NCBI GenBank assembly: GCA_029948255.1 | Contig: JALIZF010001883.1 | Span: forward strand, 186,001-250,000 | Source of the DNA: Telmatactis stephensoni | Lineage: Eukaryota; Cnidaria; Anthozoa; Actiniaria; Isophelliidae | Direction: 5' to 3' | Length of the DNA: 64,000 bases | Shown: positions 62,640-64,000 of the stretch, in pieces | Numbering within the stretch: position 1 is the first letter of the stretch | Layout: each line of letters starts with the position of its first letter | Program-made: the position numbers and the translations under genes | The notes under the pieces: model-generated | Told to the model about the DNA's origin: nothing | The model's input: only the letters and a program-made list of their open reading frames with translations | Databases searched by the model: none

Positions 62640-63326
62640 TTAATTGTGGTACAACATCTTTGCTGCCACCTGAATTGTACTTTTCTCATTTATCATCAGA
62701 GAAATGTTCTTAGTATTGTTGCATTTCACAACAAAGTTATACATTTCTTTTAGATTTGTGGACGTAATTGGGATTCCATGACTGCATAACAACTCCTTAC
62801 ATACCATGAGACAGAATGTCTCTAATTCAGTCCATGGGCCGGTTTTTACCGTTGCTCCATTATCACTTAAAAAATCTCTAGATTTCTTTTTCGTGTAAGG
62901 AGAAACTGTTTCTCTTTTTCTTTTTGATGGTGTCGTTTTAGCAACTGATCTTCCTCCATTCGCACAATTGTAACATCTGCAAATGTCCGTGCATCCAATT
63001 GCTCGTATAGCACACGGACATTTGCTTCTTCTTTCACCATCTTGGCAAGATTTAGTGGAGGCATTTGACTGCCCACAACTACAACCCCAGTTTGGTAAGT
63101 TCTTGTACAAATCTGCTTCAGGTGTTGACTGTTTATTGTTGCACATAGACACTTTGCACTGGCATTTCCTTGTACATGGCTTGCCATGTTTGTGACAAAC
63201 ACTTCTTGTTGTCGCACATGTTGTTTCCACTCCCATTTGTTGAGTCTTCCAGTTTTTACCACATGTGCATCGTACATGTAAATCGTTGGAAACTTGATAA
63301 TGAGCAGAACAGATCGAAAGTCAACA
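62640..63326 (-). CDS. CXC (tesmin/TSO1-like) cysteine-rich protein, partial
   Basis: The annotated Met is at 63236, but the frame is open upstream to about 63326 and includes HVRCTCGKNWKTQQ, so the true start is upstream or spliced. The Cys-rich region (CHKHGKPCTRKCQCKVSMC, NWGCSCGQSN, CPCAIRAIGCTDICRCYNC) has the C-x-C...C-x4-C...C-x-C-x2-C pattern of CXC/CRC zinc-binding domains of tesmin/LIN54-like proteins. It is followed by a basic nuclear-localisation-like stretch (KRKRETV, KKKSRD) and a helical tail ending MLYHN and TAA. CXC motifs of this sort also occur in transposon-encoded proteins. Function is not assigned beyond probable DNA binding. Confidence 0.6.
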
Positions 63327-63508
63327 GAGTTCAGGATAGAAAAACCGCGAAACAATAAATACCTTTCCTATCTAATAGCGGGCATTGAACAATAGAAAGT
63401 AAAAGACTTTAAGCGGAATAGCACTAAATAAATTAGTTTATTATATTGTCAATCACTGGATATGAGCAAGCGCTCGCTCTGGTTGGCTCTCTATTACTGG
63501 GCTATTTA

Positions 63509-63598
63509 ACAATTAGACCTCTCGGCCTCATGGACTACGATTTGATAGCCCATGAGGCAATTGTTGTCCATAAGGCCGAGAGCTATAGGTCTAATTGT
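63509..63598. mobile_element. Palindromic MITE
   Basis: ACAATTAGACCTCTCGGCCT is mirrored by AGGCCGAGAGctATAGGTCT at the right, with CATGgACtAC and CCATGAGG around the centre. A weaker relative with CTCGTCG/CGACGAG lies at 63715-63748. Confidence 0.7.
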
Positions 63599-64000
63599 TT
63601 TAGTATCCCCCAAAATGAAGGGGAAATTTGAAATAATAAATAAAAAAACGTGGAAACTCATTTGCATGCCGTGGATAAACCCGTGAAATACCGTTTAACC
63701 ATTATTCCACTCAATCTCGTCGTACATGAGCTGATAGCCGACGAGGCTTGGTTTATGAAAACCACTCTAATATACTATCAGTTGCTTTTGTACCCCGTAC
63801 ATGTAATCGGTAATTCCATGGAGTTACTTTATTCATTACTACGAAACTAAAACGAAAATGGTCATTCCTTAGGTATAATACATTTTTTTATCAATCTCAG
63901 AATAGTTGTTATTATAATTGTGCCCGTTTTTTATCCAAACAAGACCAAACAAGTAAATAGTTCAAAAAGAAAGTTTTCAATTTATGTAACTCGATTCCTT
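63599..64000. other. No gene seen
   Basis: Non-coding, MITE-like sequence to the window end. Confidence 0.4.

Noticed and set aside
62867..63355. Minus-strand 162-codon frame overlapping the CXC gene
   Set aside because: The overlapping frame has the Cys-rich domain; this one has no motif and is a shadow.

Overview
The window is animal genomic DNA: AT-rich, introns with GT-AG borders, SINE and LINE debris, minisatellites, and almost no host coding sequence. The mobile-element set (a Ngaro/DIRS retroelement with an SGNH ORF, Helentrons with OTU, RPA and endonuclease modules, a Harbinger with its Myb-like partner, SWIM-YqaJ, THAP, CXC and DUF7869-like proteins) suggests a marine invertebrate, most likely a cnidarian (anthozoan). 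That assignment is inference from family recall; no database was searched.

Layout. 1-10350: decayed material: a LINE reverse-transcriptase fragment, a minus-strand Ty3/Gypsy remnant with one intact LTR (2498-2850), the N-terminal exon of an integrase-like protein (3604-4042), a LINE tail, and a DUF7869-like gene relic with scrambled duplicate exons (5438-9008). 10353-16477: a young Ngaro-type tyrosine-recombinase retrotransposon on the minus strand with all ORFs open and the split direct repeats A1-ORFs-B1-A2-B2. 16895-18347: a THAP-like start and an acidic protein. 18844-21088: a 2.2-kb TTAA-flanked foldback element inside a coding exon. 21244-25500: MITEs and one C2H2 exon.

25500-50750 is a Russian-doll nest. 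A degraded Helentron (no. 1, minus strand) is split by a Harbinger element (30727-49942, TSD TAA/CAA). Helentron no. 2 (about 33663-46560) sits inside the Harbinger, and its Rep region is in turn replaced by about 4.1 kb carrying a spliced SAP-SWIM-YqaJ gene. Helentron 2 encodes an OTU protein preceded by a 2A-like ribosome-skipping motif, a Rep/helicase/endonuclease ORF of 1405 codons, and a six-exon RPA-like gene whose first four exons are 175-bp tandem copies of a 45-nt symmetric micro-exon.

50750-64000: a LINE 3' fragment, a minus-strand gene with an SF3-like helicase domain cut by a 20-bp minisatellite, a three-exon integrase-type transposase (55455-57640) convergent with a Ser-rich CUE-domain gene, a second and much larger 20-bp minisatellite in inverted orientation, and a CXC (tesmin-like) protein.

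Exon models were built by hand from splice consensus and reading-frame arithmetic. Domain names come from motif recognition, not from searches.
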